Positions 10,854 through 21,616 of a stretch of 64,000 nucleotides of DNA are shown here, in pieces. A model generated the notes under the pieces. It had not been told where the DNA came from. It saw only the letters and a list, made by a program, of their open reading frames with translations, and ran no database searches. The stretch covers positions 909,261,309 to 909,325,308 of the forward strand of contig CM066035.1 of assembly GCA_033557465.1 (NCBI GenBank), in the 5' to 3' direction. Positions within the stretch are counted from its first letter, which is position 1, and each line of letters starts with the position of its first letter. The position numbers were made by a program, and so were the translations under genes. Source of the stretch: Ichthyophis bannanicus (Eukaryota > Chordata > Amphibia > Gymnophiona > Ichthyophiidae).

Positions 10854-11094
10854 AGGGGAGGAGTGGCCTAGTGATTGGGGCAAGTTACATTGGGCCGGAG
10901 GGACTGGGGGCTCTAGTCCTATAGGCATTCCTTGTGGCCTTGGGTAAGCCACTTAACCCTCTGTTGCCTCAAGTACCATAGATTGTGAGCCCCTCAGGGA
11001 TGAGGGAATATATTCAGTGCCTGATTCTAAACCACCTAGAATGCATTATCGCAGACAGGCAGTATAGAAATGCCTCAAATCAATAAATATTTTG
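10854..11094 (+). mobile_element. tRNA-headed SINE
   Basis: The head has a tRNA A-box-like GAGTGGCCTAGTGATTGG. The body carries GGCCTTGGGTAAGCCACTTAACCC and GATTGTGAGCCCCTCAGGGA, and the 3' end shows AGGCAGTATAGAAATGCC then ATCAATAAATA. It matches the SINEs at 59870, 54800 and 63352 but lacks the B-box part found in them, so it is a deleted variant. SINEs of this type use pol III and LINE enzymes. Confidence 0.75.
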
Positions 11095-11810
11095 CACAGT
11101 TCAGGGGAAATGCATCACTGTTTATATTCTCTGTCGATTTGTCTACTTGGAAGTGATATTATTGCTGTCATGCTATGGATAGGGGGAGCAGGGTAATGAC
11201 TCCACCTCTCTCTCCCCATTTCAGGTAAGTGCCTCACATTTGCCTGCAAAAAATCTGGTAACCCTTCCCAATCACAGTGTATATAAGGATCTCAGGCTTT
11301 CTTGAAATCAGTTACTGATTTTTACCTCCACTATGTCCTTTAGGGTCCAAATACAATTCAACAAAACCTGAGATAAGCACAAAGAAAGCTTAGATAGTAG
11401 AGCATGAAAGTAAGACTCGTTGTCCCTTATCATGTCCATTAGGAAGTCAATCCAGGTATCTACTGCCTTTCTGTGAAATAAACTCAATCTTCTTATGTTA
11501 CTCTTGATTCTATTGCCTTTGAGAGTCATATCAAGAATCCCAGTTCTAAAGCTTCCTTTCCACTACATTATTACTACATGGGGAGGGAAAGTTTTCAAAC
11601 CATATTCCATTAAGTAAAATTGTCCTATCTCAAGTTGCCTAGAAGTATGTGCGGTGAACTTTCCACACAGACGAACAGTTTGCAAACTAGCCCAATGATG
11701 TGTCTGAATGTCTTAGTCATATCCTTCCTGTGTCTCTTATGGCGCCATTTTGGAAGAACGACAGAGGAATTGGCTGCCACCATGAGTAAACTGGACACAG
11801 TAGTTCCTAA
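11095..11810. other. No gene seen
   Basis: Unremarkable sequence. Short frames at 11308-11529 (reverse) and 11620-11922 (forward) show no recognisable domain; the forward one runs into the following MITE2. Confidence 0.4.
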
Positions 11811-12204
11811 GAGGGGGAATATTTTGCAGTGGCGGCTAGCACAATTACAGCGGCTAACCATCACTGCTGAAACTAATATCCAGATATTCAATGCCGGGGC
11901 CGTATCTGTCCACCGGCAATGAATATCCGGGATAGCTAGAAAAGGAGGCCGTTAACTGGGCAGCAGTGATATGCAGCCACTGCCCGGTTAGCTTCGGCAT
12001 TGAAAGTTAGGCCACATTTTCAGGTACCTAACTTTCGCCACTTAGTAATAACTGGGCAGAGGCTCAAAATTGCTACTGCCCAGTTATCGCTGGGTGCCAC
12101 CTCCGCTCTGCTCATGGAGTGCCATGATGCTAGTCAGCTAGCGTCGGGGCGTTCAGCAGTTCTAATTGTTTTAATGCTGCTGAATAGCCCGGTGACAATG
12201 ATTC
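11811..12204 (+). mobile_element. MITE2 copy, right end cut by a LINE
   Basis: It begins GAGGGGGAATATTTTGCAG and carries the family hallmarks: ATATTCAATGCCGGGGCC, AATGAATATCCGGG, three CTGCCCGGTTA/CTGCCCAGTTA motifs and GCTGCTGAATAG. It ends abruptly at the CR1-like LINE start near 12205, as expected if the LINE inserted into it with 5' truncation. Confidence 0.6.
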
Positions 12205-13185
12205 ATGCAGTTAGATTTCGGTAAAGCCTTTGACACTGTTCCTCACAGGCGACTTATAAACAAACTGAGCACCCTAGGGATGGACCCTAAAGTTACTGCT
12301 TGGTTTAGAAATTGGTTGGGTGGGAGGCGACAAAGAGTACAAGTAAATGGAGCTCACTCTGAGGAGAAGGATGTTACCAGTGGTGTGCCCCAGGGATCTG
12401 TCCTTGGTCCGATTCTTTTTATCATCTTTGTTAGTGATGTAGCAGAAGGGCTGTTGGGTAAGGTTTGCCTCTTTGCGGATGATACCAAAATCTGCAATAG
12501 AGTAGACACCCAGGAAGGTGTAGATAACATGAAGAGGAATCTAGCTAAGCTTGAAGAATGGTCTAGAATTTGGCAGATGGGATTTAATGTTAAAAAATGT
12601 AAGGTCATGCATTTAGGCTGCAGCAATCCAAGGGAGCAATATAGTATAGGGGGTGAAGTACTTTTGTCCACTAAAGAAGAGCGGGACCTAGGCGTGGTTG
12701 TGTCTGATGATCTTAAAGTAGCTAAACAGGTAGAAAAGGTGACAGCAAAAGCTAGAAGGATGCTTGGGTGCATACGGAGAGGAATGGCTAGCAGAAAAAA
12801 GGAGGTGATAATGCCTCTGTATTAGTCTTTGGTGCGACCTCATTTGGAGTATAGTGTGCAATTCTGGAGACCGCACCTTCAAAAGGATGTGAACAGGATG
12901 GAGTCAGTGCAGAGGGTGGCTACTAAAATGATTAGTGGTCTTCATTATAAAGCATATGAGGACAGACTTAAGGATCTTAATATGTACACCTTAGAGGAAA
13001 GGCGGGATAGAGGTGATATGATTGAGATGTTTAAATACCTCCGTGGCATAAATGTTCAGGGAGAGAGCCTCTTTCAATTGAAAGCAAGTTCTTCTACGAG
13101 GGGATATGGGAGGAGGGTGAAGGGAAATAGATTCAGGAGTGATATGCGGAAATATTTCTTTACGGAAAGAGTAGTGGATCTGTGA
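12205..13185 (+). pseudogene. Reverse transcriptase fragment of a CR1-like LINE
   Basis: The frame reads DFGKAFDTVPH (RT motif A region), then VPQGSVLGPILF at residues 61-72 and LFADDTKI at 89-96, which holds the catalytic aspartates, then KCKVMHLG and RDLGVVVSDDLK. An in-frame TAG at 12823-12825 interrupts it and the same frame resumes with SLVRPHLEY. A TGA at 13183 stands where copies have a tryptophan codon (VVDxWN). Two stops in one frame and a missing N-terminus mean no working enzyme. In an intact element this protein copies its RNA into DNA at a nicked target. Confidence 0.88.
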
Positions 13186-13373
13186 AATAGTTTCCCAGTG
13201 GAGGTGGTAGAGATGAGGACAGTAACTGAATTCAAAAAAGCATGGGACAAACACAGAGGATCTCTAAAGGTAAAAAGGGGACTGTTGTAGTGGTTGATAT
13301 GGAAGGACAGACTAGATAGGCCATGTGGTCTTTTTCTGTCATCATATTTCTATGTTTCTATGTTTCCATTAAT
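12205..13373 (+). mobile_element. 5'-truncated CR1-like LINE (LINE-1 here), copy a
   Basis: This is a non-LTR retrotransposon remnant with the second half of the reverse transcriptase, a C-terminal region and a short 3' tail ending in repeated ATGTTTCT units. The FADD catalytic box, the PQGSVLGP block and the VRPHLEY...FWRPHLQKD region place it in the CR1/Jockey group. Copies of the same family lie at 22080, 25373-35325 (reverse) and 49122. The 5' part, including the endonuclease, is absent. Target duplications were not resolved. Confidence 0.85.
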
Positions 13374-15827
13374 AGGTTTAAATGCTGAACCAGAGTGACA
13401 AACCGTAATCTGAAGTCCTGTAGACTCTCATTGGGTGGTGTAGATGCTTAGCAGGCTTTATAAATACACCACAGCCATTTTTGTTCAGTGGCATGGTCAA
13501 TGAGTCCAGTGCTGAAGATGGGAAGTTTCAACAAAGGAGCACTTTGAGGACAGAAAGGATAAGTAATGTGCATGACATTTTGGTGAAGCAGGATTATCCC
13601 TGAAGCAGAAGAACTGTAATATTTGCTAACATTTCAAAATATGGTGTTGTGTCGGAGGTCATTTGGGATCACATATTCAGCTGGTTTAAAAGCAATTAAA
13701 ACTGATATGAGTGATATATTTATAGTGAGATATCACATAATTATTAGGTATTTTTAAGAATAAAGTAAAGAGGATCACATAGGTCATCTAGCTGACACTG
13801 GGGTAACTTATATATATGAGAAGGACTGTCAAAAATGTTATGGACCAAACATTGGCTGTGGACACAGCATGTAACTGGGTCAAACGTGGCCAGCTTGTGA
13901 GATGACTGCAGTCTGTAGCTAGTAGCTGAGTGGGTCACATTAGATGCAGCACCCTAGGTTGTGCAGTGCCACATAGGTCACCATAACCTCGCTTGCTTCC
14001 CAGGCTCCTTTTCTGAAAGGAAGACACAGGCTGTTTTACAGTTCCACTCAGTCTGGAGAGGAGGCTTCTCCTGCCCTGTGATGGACAGGAAAGTCCAAAC
14101 TTCATTACATCACACTGTAGCTAGGGGATTACTTCTGAAGATCCTGTTACAAATATTATCAGCAGTGCCCCTCATTTAAATCAAATGAAAATGTAAAAGC
14201 ATTGTAGTGATTTGTAGAGCATGAACAGACTATCAGCAATAGCCTGAACCTGGAGGTGCTGAAGGAGTTTAGTTTCTGATTGTCCTTTGATTATTTAGGT
14301 AATTAATACACGGCTCTTGTTAATGGAGAAGAAAATCAAATGCTTACAGCTCCTTTGCAAAGTGCATTTTAGAAATGAAAAGAAAGTGCCCTGAAGGAAA
14401 TTATCTGTACTGATATGGAGCAAGATGAAAGTGATGAAATTTCCAAATTGAATAGCTAATCTTTAATCATTTATTTAGCAGACACTTTGACAACTAACAT
14501 GCAATTGGCTTGTTTGTGTTAATGCAGTTTGCAAATGTAAGAGCCTTGTGTGATAGGCAGATCACAAAGCCCTCCAGCAAACTAACCATGAATATAAGAT
14601 ACATCTCTTATTCCTCTATGATTATGGCAGTTTCATGTTCTTGACTTACACCGCTTCAGAAACACGATCAAGTGAAAAAAGGTAAATTCCTCGGATACTC
14701 TTCTGAATGGACTAATCCAAATAATCACTTACTGTACCATTTTATTGGAACCTATTAATTAAATGGTCATAACCCGCATATGAATTTGTTCAGTTGGCTT
14801 TGTTGGATGTGAAACTCAGCCAAGCGCTTTCATAAATCCATAGGCATTTGTTCATAACGTACATTGCTGTATTTTAATTTCTCTGCATGTTGCCTTGAGC
14901 TTTGATTCTGTGATTAACAAATCAGTAAATAAGCTAAAAATAAACACAGAGAGCTTGTTAGGAATGAAGAAAAGTGATAAATTAACAAGCCGTGCTAGCT
15001 GGGGGAGACAGGGATCAAAGAGAGTTTGTTCTATCTTCTTAGCTTCAACTCAGTAAGCGGTTCAGTGGATATTTCCACTTTAATGAAAGTTGTGCAGGTA
15101 CTGTAGTGTGCCGGAAGCTGAAGCACAGAGAGGAAGCACTTTGGAAGATAAATAAAAAGTTGTAAATTATAGCACTATCGTCCTGTGCTCTAACAACACA
15201 GGGGGAACAAATCCATTTCCAAACATTGCTCTACTGCATGGAAAAATTTTCATCTTAACCCTGCTTTTTGTAGATGATGATCCACAGCAAGAGATGGTCG
15301 TCTTGCTACAGAAGCGATGGCTTCTTGGAGGGTCATTTGTAAGGTGTGTTAGATTAACTCACATTTTTATGCAGCTATCTCACACCTATTTTATAAAGTA
15401 ATATATGCATGTAAGTTACTTTACGAGGTCTGTCCATAAAGAAACCAAACTTGCTAAAGAGGGCGCCAGCAAGCCAACACAGCAGACTTGCGATAATGGT
15501 GATGTGTAGGGGTGACCCTGAACTTTAGCATCCCACTTGCTCAATCACGCCACATGAATTAATTATGGACTACATGCAGGAGAGTGAACTCGTCAACTAA
15601 CATACAATAACCACAAGACTAAAAATACCACAGCATAAGTTGAAACACAATGTAGCCCTAGCCTTCAAGGCTCAGCAATAATAAATAAACTTTATAATCA
15701 TTGAAACCCACTGTTAATTTATCCAAAAACAGTGAGACTACTCAAATAAAACAATTATGTCTTTTACTTTAATTAACAATCATCAATATCTAACTTTTTT
15801 TAATTGAAAACTTTTGAAATACTTACA
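13374..15827. other. No gene seen; apparently unique AT-rich sequence
   Basis: About 2.4 kb of low-GC sequence with no frame longer than about 75 codons and no recognisable protein. ACGAGGTCTGTCCATAAAG at 15422 resembles a mariner-type end, but no partner end or transposase is present. This is probably part of the host backbone (intron or intergenic). Confidence 0.5.
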
Positions 15828-16842
15828 TGCATGGTGGTCCCTGGGGCTACCTGTACCTTTCCTCAGTCAGACCTTTTATGTTGCACTGCACACCACGTAC
15901 TGGTACAAGGCATGGCCTAGGTCCACTGCAGGCAGGTGCCACTGTCCCCCTCCAGCACAGGCACACCCCCCCTGCCATGCTGACATGGCCATATGCTGTC
16001 GGTGCTGGTAGTGCGCAGTCCCAGGACATCCACTGTGTGGGTAGGTGGTCGCCTAGGAAGCAGGGTCTGGGGCATGGGGCATACATGAGCATCCTCACAT
16101 CCCCCCCCCCCATCACCGCCTACCAATAGTCTGTTCTTTCCGCTTGTGGGGAGGGTTGGCTGGGGGGCTGTCAGGTCAGTGCCCTGGCAACTGTTAGCTC
16201 GGGTGGACCAGGTAGATGTAGGTGGATTGTGTTTGGACTTTGTCAGCTGCTGTCATGATGATTTCCGGTTTCTATATTCCTATGTGCCACCTAGGCACCC
16301 ACCTAGTCCCACCTAGTCCTAGTCTAGTAGCAGGGGCAGCAGGGGCACCCACCTGTGCCCCAACTGCCCCCGCTACATGTCCCACCTGCAGCCTCCTATG
16401 CCCCACTTGCACCATCGCCATAGTGGCCTTTCATACTTGGGCACTATGCTGGTGCTGGACATGGAGCACTACTATCACATTTCTTGGGCTCCCTGTCTAT
16501 GCTGTCTATGTCTATGCTGTATATTGCTGATACTTAAATGGTTTCTCTCTCCTCCAAATGTGCATCTAACGGCAGGTTTTCATTCACGGTAGGATTCAGC
16601 CCTTCAGTTCAGCGCGTTAGTGTGCAGGGAGCCTCTCCCTGCCCACTCCCTGCCCATAGACCCCTTCCCCCCCACCCTCTCTCCAGCCTCTATGGTGTTT
16701 ACCGCAGCCGGGGACATTAACGATCGTTAAGTAACATTAACGCGCATTAACGTAACATACTGCGCATTAACATTACATAACAAGCATTAACGTTACATAA
16801 CGCGCAGTCTGTAACGTTACCGCAGTTTAGTAAACATACCCC
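15828..16842 (+). mobile_element. Family 1 element, 5'-truncated copy
   Basis: It begins abruptly at ATGCATGGTGGTCCCTGGGG, a point internal to copy D (reverse complement of about 40250), and continues through CAGACCTTTTATGTTGCAC, the GGTGCCACTG...CATGCTGACATGGCC block and the GGCAGGTTTTCA...GTAGGATTCAG block. It ends in subterminal AACGATCGTTAAG and GCGCATTAACG repeats and the terminus GCAGTTTAGTAAACATACCCC. About 3 kb of the left part is missing. No protein is recognisable. The right end abuts a CR1-like fragment. Confidence 0.8.
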
Positions 16843-16845
16843 TAT

Positions 16846-16943
16846 AAGTAGAAAGACTAGAGGACACGCAATGAAGCTACAATTTAAGACTAATAAGAGA
16901 AAATATTTTTCACTCAACGTGTAATCAAACTCTGGAATTCGTA
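16846..16943 (+). pseudogene. CR1-like LINE-2 fragment, part 1 (before Ngaro insertion)
   Basis: Translation gives TRGHAMKLQFKTNKRKYFSL followed by a degraded SNSGI, the conserved C-terminal region of a CR1-like LINE distinct from LINE-1. It continues at 21450 with PKDVVKAISIAGFKKGLDKF, the residues expected next, so this and the later pieces were one copy split by the DIRS/Ngaro-like element. Confidence 0.7.
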
Positions 16944-17442
16944 ACCGGGTAGCTGGACACCATGCTCCCTCTTATCCAATTCTTAGCACCACCCCCCCCC
17001 TCACCTTCCAATCCTTCCCAGCACATAGCAAGCCCCAACCTACTCTCCTAGTCCCTTTACTCCCAAATCAAGCACAGAGACAGTAGTTGGGCATAAACTG
17101 GTCGCAGTTTTATTGAACATAACCTCAATAACAGTTATAACATAATAATAACTCAATCCCTGTGCCCCGCGGCAAGATCGGCCACCCGCCATGTGATTAG
17201 CAAGGTGACTTCTCCGCCGCCCCCCGCACAGTAAAAGCACCGGCCAATTGGCAATAACCCTTCCCCGACTTGGCCGTCTCAGTAGCACAAGTCGACCCGG
17301 GTTTAACCATGCCGAGGGCCCCCGCCCTCATGGCCTGCCGCTCCGGACCCCGGGAACCCCCGGGACCCCGCCACCGGCACAGACCCTTTAGCCGTCTGTG
17401 CCGCCCCCCCCCTAAATGAGACTATTCATAAGATTAACTGTA

Positions 17443-18032
17443 TCAGCGACCAGTTCCTTTGTCCAGAACTACTGTCTCCAGCGCCTCCTGCCAGTCATTG
17501 AGCAGGAGGTCTAACCCAACCGGGGATAGGTGTATCCCATCACTCCGATATAGGCCCGCACAACCCACTTCCACCCAGGAATGCTGCACCTGGTAACCCC
17601 CCTGTTCGCACACCCATCTCCCCACCTGTCTATTAATCTTAATTAGGCCCTTGGACCACCGCTTTTGCCCAAGGCAAGCAGGTCTAGGGATGATGTCAGA
17701 CCACACCACCACCAACTCAGGACACCAACGTAGCACCACAGCAAAATCTTTCTTCGCCGCGTTAATCAGCTGCCTGCAAGTCCAGGATGACACTTCATTG
17801 CCGCCAAGGTGCACGAGAAGAATCGCCGGCTGCCTTCCGATCTGCAGCTGCTGTCGAAGCGTGGGTAGCAGCTGGGACCAACGCATCCCTCGTAGACCCA
17901 GCCATGAGACTGACAACACTGCCATATCGAAGCCCAGGTTGCGTCCGACAGGCCGGACAGCTGCTCGATTCTCCGCCCAACAGACAAAGGAGTGCCCAAT
18001 CAACCAACACGCCCTGCATGCGTGTCCGACAT
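17443..18032 (-). CDS. SGNH-type hydrolase exon of the Ngaro-like element
   Basis: The frame contains the SGNH family blocks: GHSF (block I, serine in the G-x-S position), HLGGNEV (block III, asparagine) and DGIHLSPVG (block V, Asp and His). Such hydrolase-like domains are known accessory proteins of some DIRS/Ngaro elements; the substrate is unknown. There is no good ATG in this frame, but a strong 3' splice acceptor (TTCTTTTCTTTTCCAG) ends at 18033 and the frame is open from there to the stop at 17443, so it is probably a downstream exon joined to an upstream reading frame. The frame is intact. Confidence 0.82.
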
Positions 18033-18153
18033 CTGGAAAAGAAAAGAACAGTTAATAACACCCCCCCCCAACTCCTCCCCCCTTTGTGACAGGCATCGAC
18101 TTAAGGATATTTATAGGTACTATATATATGAATGTATGGTCATGAACAGTGGA

Positions 18154-18282
18154 TCAACGTTCTAAACGTACATAGCTCTGGAATGCCCGGGACTGCCACC
18201 GGCCTATCCGTTGTATCTGCGCGTCAACACACCCGATCTGAGCCGCACTAGTCGCGGCCCCTATGCGAAAGGAATGCGCCGT
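18154..18282 (-). pseudogene. C-terminal scrap of tyrosine recombinase
   Basis: Reading on from the RT in another frame gives TAHSFRIGAATSAAQIGC, then IGRWQSRAFQSYVRLER and a stop at 18154. HSFRIGAAT and GRW...F..Y are the final catalytic region of DIRS/Ngaro recombinases (His, Arg and nucleophilic Tyr). Everything upstream in the enzyme is missing: RT residue 310 is joined directly to this segment near 18282. The result cannot integrate on its own. Confidence 0.85.
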
Positions 18283-19211
18283 GGTAATCGCGCTACCATC
18301 AGCTCAGAATCTAACTCCACGCCCAAAAATGTTAGCCGAGAACACGGCCCCACAGTCTTCCCCTCCGCCAACGGAACCCCTAGCTGGCCTGCTAAGTCCA
18401 CGAACCCATCCAGCAGCTCCTGACACGCCTGGGAACCTCTGTCACCTACAAACAGGAAATCATCCAAATAGTGCACCACCTCACTGCGCCCCACTAGTCG
18501 GATCAATGCCCAATGCAAAAAGGTGCTGAATTTTTCAAAGTACGTGCATGAAACAGCGCAACCCATGGGCAGGCACTTGTCAAAATAGAATCCCTCCAAG
18601 AATCGAAAACCTAAAAGTCTAAAGGCCGAGGGGTGCACTGGCAACAAGCGAAAGGCAGACTCTATGTCCACCTTTGCCATCAACGCACCCCGCCCAACCC
18701 TCCTGACCAGCTCTTCAGCCTTATCAAACGACGCGTAGCGGACCGTGCAATAATGGCGGGGTATGTGATCATTAACGGAGTCCCCTATCGGAGAAGAGAG
18801 ATTATGTATCATCCGAAATTTTCCCGGTTCTTTCTTCGGTATAATCCCTATCGGGGATAACACAAAATCCGGGAACGGCGGCCGTGCAAAAGGCCCCGCC
18901 ACCCTGCCCAAACATACCTCCGTATTCACCTTCTCCGCGGCCACCGCCGCCAACCTCCTGACCGACGGGGAATTCCGCGCCACTGAGGACGTCAAAGTCC
19001 CCGCAACCGGTATAACAAACCCAAACTGAAAACCTGACAACAACAATTTTTGAATGCGCGAGCTCGGGTATCCCCGCAACCACCTTCGCAACACTTCCAC
19101 TCTAATCGGCGTGGGGGCAACGTCAAACACCCCCCGCGGACCTGCCGGCAACTCCGGTTGGCAATGCCAGGCCTTTTTTAAGGCATTTCGCTGCTGGGTG
19201 TCCACCACCAC
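18261..19211 (-). pseudogene. Reverse transcriptase of the Ngaro-like element
   Basis: The 316-codon frame holds recognisable RT motifs: LSPIGIIPKK and FRMIHNLS, MAKVDIESAFRLLPVH (motif A Asp near residue 182), LPMGCAVSC (215-222), HYLDDFLFVG (catalytic YLDD at 248-251) and LTFLGVELDS (293-302). After ARLP (residue 310) it shifts into a recombinase scrap and stops six codons later; RNase H is absent. It overlaps the end of the Gag-like frame by 89 bases in another frame, implying frameshifting, re-initiation or a spliced mRNA in intact relatives. Confidence 0.9.
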
Positions 19212-20838
19212 ACGCGGAACAGGCGTGACGAAACTTGCAATCTGGGAAGGGGCAAGCTGCCCGGTTGTAACGCCAACACACGTCCCCTGTCGTCCCGGCA
19301 GCCCCTCTAATAGGCGTTTGCACCACCCCGCCTCGAAAGGAACGACCTATCCCGGCTGTGGATGACAAGCCACCCCTCCCGGACCCCACTCCCACTGGCC
19401 CTCTCGCGGACATCTGGGTAAGCCACAAGTTGATGTCCTGGGTCGCCCAGGTTAGGGATCTGTTCTCCTCCATCTTATCCCTAAACTTCTCATCATAATT
19501 CAACCAGGCCCACCCTTCGTGGGTCTGGGAAGCTTCGAGGATGGTATCCGCATACGCAAGCATCATGCCATACTGTCCCGGCCAATGCTGACCCCAAACG
19601 CTGGCTAGCCTCAAGAAGGCTCTAACCCAGTTAACGACCGTTTTAGAGACCTTCCGAACCCTACCAGCCTTCTCGTCTTCCTTCCGCTTCTTTTTACTCT
19701 CACCTGAACGCTTACGACCATCCAGGAGGCGGAAAATATCGATATATTTCCATTTCCGAATTTTGCGCCGCAACTTCTTCGGAACCACCTCCCACAGTTC
19801 GGATAAAGTAGCCACGTGCTGAACCGACCCGCCCGTAGCCGCACCCCCAGTCTGCCCCTCCGAAGACGACCCCGAGGACTCGGACGAGGATGAAGATGAC
19901 GAATCAGTGTCTTTTCTGCGCCGGCACGAATGTTTCCGCTTTCTCGTGACCTTGCCCCTTTTTTCCGCCTTTTCACCACACTCCTCCCCCGCAAGCCCCA
20001 CCTCCAACAACAACTCACCCGCAGGCGTAGCCGTGGAAGCCTCGGGCTGCTCCGTCACCTGGAGTCCAGAATCCGTGTTCCCGCTCCGCTGGTGCTCGCT
20101 GCCTGAAGTAGACGCCGCGACCGCCTCTATCTGTGAGGGCTGTAGTTCCCGTTGCGCGTCCATGCTCTGCTGACATCCACTGGTACCCGGCACAGGCCCT
20201 GGCGAGCCAAGGAACGGAGCCTGTGGAGGTAGAAAAGAACAACCCTGGGGAGCAAAACCCATAGACCAGGCCAGATGCCATACCCCCGCCCACTCGGAGG
20301 AGGACATGCCCTGTCCCCCCCTCCTCCACCCTTCGCCATCCATAAGCCGTGCGCCTGTAGCAAAGCCGGGCATGGCCCCTGTCCCCCATCCCCAATTGGG
20401 ACCCACAGCTAGCCCTCCCCCGTCCGCCCCATGGAAGCTAGGGGCAGCAGGAGACAAGTATCTGGCCGCGCCTGGGGAACCACGCGCTCCGCCCGACAGG
20501 GGGTCTGAAGCACCCCGCCCTGCACTAGTGGCTAGGCCTCCGCCCGCCGTATCCCAGCCCCCTATCCCTTGCTCACCGCCAAACCCACCAGCTGTTCCAA
20601 TTCCCCTCCCCCCACGTGAGGCCCCCCTTTCACTCCTCCCCGCCCTCCCCCTAGCACCTACCCCTCGGGCCCGTGCACGGGGGCCACTCGCTGGCCTGCC
20701 AGACCCCGGTCCCCTCCCAGCAGCAGCGGGAGTCTCAGGATTAACAGTAGGCCTTGCCCGTCTGTTGCTCCCGGTCCCCGCTCCCCTAGTTACCGCCCCT
20801 TTACCCTTCGTACGCTTGCCAGGCCTGCGAGAGGGCAT
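19123..20838 (-). CDS. Gag-like protein of the Ngaro-like element
   Basis: From the ATG at 20838 (MPSRRPGKRTKGKG) the frame is open for 571 codons; an earlier in-frame ATG at 20919 is possible. The N-terminal half is low-complexity, rich in Gly, Arg, Ala and Pro. A serine-rich acidic patch (DSSSSSSSESSG) precedes a conserved helical core with WKYIDIFRLLDGRKR and NWVRAFLRLASVWG. The C-terminus has a CCCH-like C-x7-C-x4-C-x3-H cluster and a zinc knuckle CSACGGGHPAAKC. It probably packages element RNA. The frame is intact despite the damaged RT. Confidence 0.85.
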   Translation of the reverse strand: MPSRRPGKRTKGKGAVTRGAGTGSNRRARPTVNPETPAAAGRGPGSGRPASGPRARARGVGARGRAGRSERGASRGGRGIGTAGGFGGEQGIGGWDTAGGGLATSAGRGASDPLSGGARGSPGAARYLSPAAPSFHGADGGGLAVGPNWGWGTGAMPGFATGARLMDGEGWRRGGQGMSSSEWAGVWHLAWSMGFAPQGCSFLPPQAPFLGSPGPVPGTSGCQQSMDAQRELQPSQIEAVAASTSGSEHQRSGNTDSGLQVTEQPEASTATPAGELLLEVGLAGEECGEKAEKRGKVTRKRKHSCRRRKDTDSSSSSSSESSGSSSEGQTGGAATGGSVQHVATLSELWEVVPKKLRRKIRKWKYIDIFRLLDGRKRSGESKKKRKEDEKAGRVRKVSKTVVNWVRAFLRLASVWGQHWPGQYGMMLAYADTILEASQTHEGWAWLNYDEKFRDKMEENRSLTWATQDINLWLTQMSARGPVGVGSGRGGLSSTAGIGRSFRGGVVQTPIRGAAGTTGDVCWRYNRAACPFPDCKFRHACSACGGGHPAAKCLKKGLALPTGVAGRSAGGV

Positions 20839-21449
20839 TGGAAAGGCTGCTGGCAAAATTACAATGCGGGAAGTGGGACAGGCTCGCTGCCGACACCTCT
20901 CCACGGTCTGACCCACCACTGATCAAGACCCTAACTAGGCCCCCAAACTTGCCTGGCGTCCCGCCGAAGCACTTGCTACCGCTGCCTTGCTCCGGAGCCA
21001 GTCACCTCACCGCACACTCTGCTCCGTCGGGGAAGTTAGCGCCGCTCGCTCCTCAGCCGGACTTCTCACGAGGCCTCCTACCGACTAGCCGCGCTCACCA
21101 AAGCGATACCCCGACAAGTAAGCAGTAAGGATAAGCATTCAGCGTGCAAGCATCCAGCGTGCACCTCTCACCGCGCCACGATGCCAACAGGCTCGGGCGC
21201 GTGGGAGTGCAAGCTGTTGGATCCCCTGCACGCGGACCCGCGCGAGGGGATCCAATCAATTCAATTTCACTCTGCTTTTGCCAGCCAATCGCGTCGCCCT
21301 CTCAATCCGCTCCCGTCGAACCCCCCCCCCTTCAACCCCCCTCCTCCCCCCTCTCCTCTTGCTCGTACACGAGCAGCTGGACCAGTTCGCCTTGGGCCAG
21401 GCACCCGGTTACCATGCGGGCGCTTGGTACCTGGCCCGCGCCCTAGTTT
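20839..21449 (-). other. 5' leader of the Ngaro-like element
   Basis: GC-rich non-coding sequence upstream of the Gag-like start, with C-runs on the top strand and GGTACCTGGC/GGTACC motifs near the outer edge. Forward frames here are shadows with no recognisable domain. It probably holds the promoter and one terminal repeat of the element. Confidence 0.45.
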
Positions 21450-21616
21450 TTACCAAAGGATGTAGTAAAAGCTATTAGTATAGCTGGGTTTAAAAAAGGT
21501 TTGGACAAGTTCCTGGAGGAAAGGTCCATAAACTATTATTAAAGAGGACTCGGGAAATCCACTGCTTACTCCAGGATGAGCATTGTGGAAGCTGTGGACT
21601 TTGGGTATCTGCCAGG
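21450..21616 (+). pseudogene. CR1-like LINE-2 fragment, part 2
   Basis: The frame reads PKDVVKAISIAGFKKGLDKF, then LEERSINYY and a stop, the C-terminal end of the LINE-2 protein, followed by 3' UTR. The UTR resumes at 21993 after a hAT insertion, with ACCTGGATTGGCCACTG and TGGTCTAACCCAGTATGGC, then TTATGAG near 22070. Confidence 0.75.

Larger units (their letters stand above)
16944..21449 (-). mobile_element. DIRS/Ngaro-like tyrosine-recombinase retrotransposon
   Basis: About 4.5 kb on the reverse strand: Gag-like frame, reverse transcriptase, a scrap of tyrosine recombinase and an SGNH-hydrolase exon, in that order. This set is typical of the DIRS/Ngaro group, which integrates through a recombinase and makes no target duplication. 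The boundaries follow from the interrupted LINE-2 on both sides. Near the edges GTAACCGGGTAGCTGG (16941) and CCAGGCACCCGGTTAC (21397) are inverted relatives, possibly terminal repeats. GC content is much higher than the flanks. A large internal deletion (RNase H and most of the recombinase) makes it non-autonomous. Confidence 0.88.

Noticed and set aside
15422..15445. ACGAGGTCTGTCCATAAAG, like a mariner end
   Set aside because: No inverted partner, TA duplication or transposase nearby.
19907..21128. Long forward frames opposite the Gag-like gene
   Set aside because: GC-rich shadow frames of the reverse-strand coding region, with no domains.
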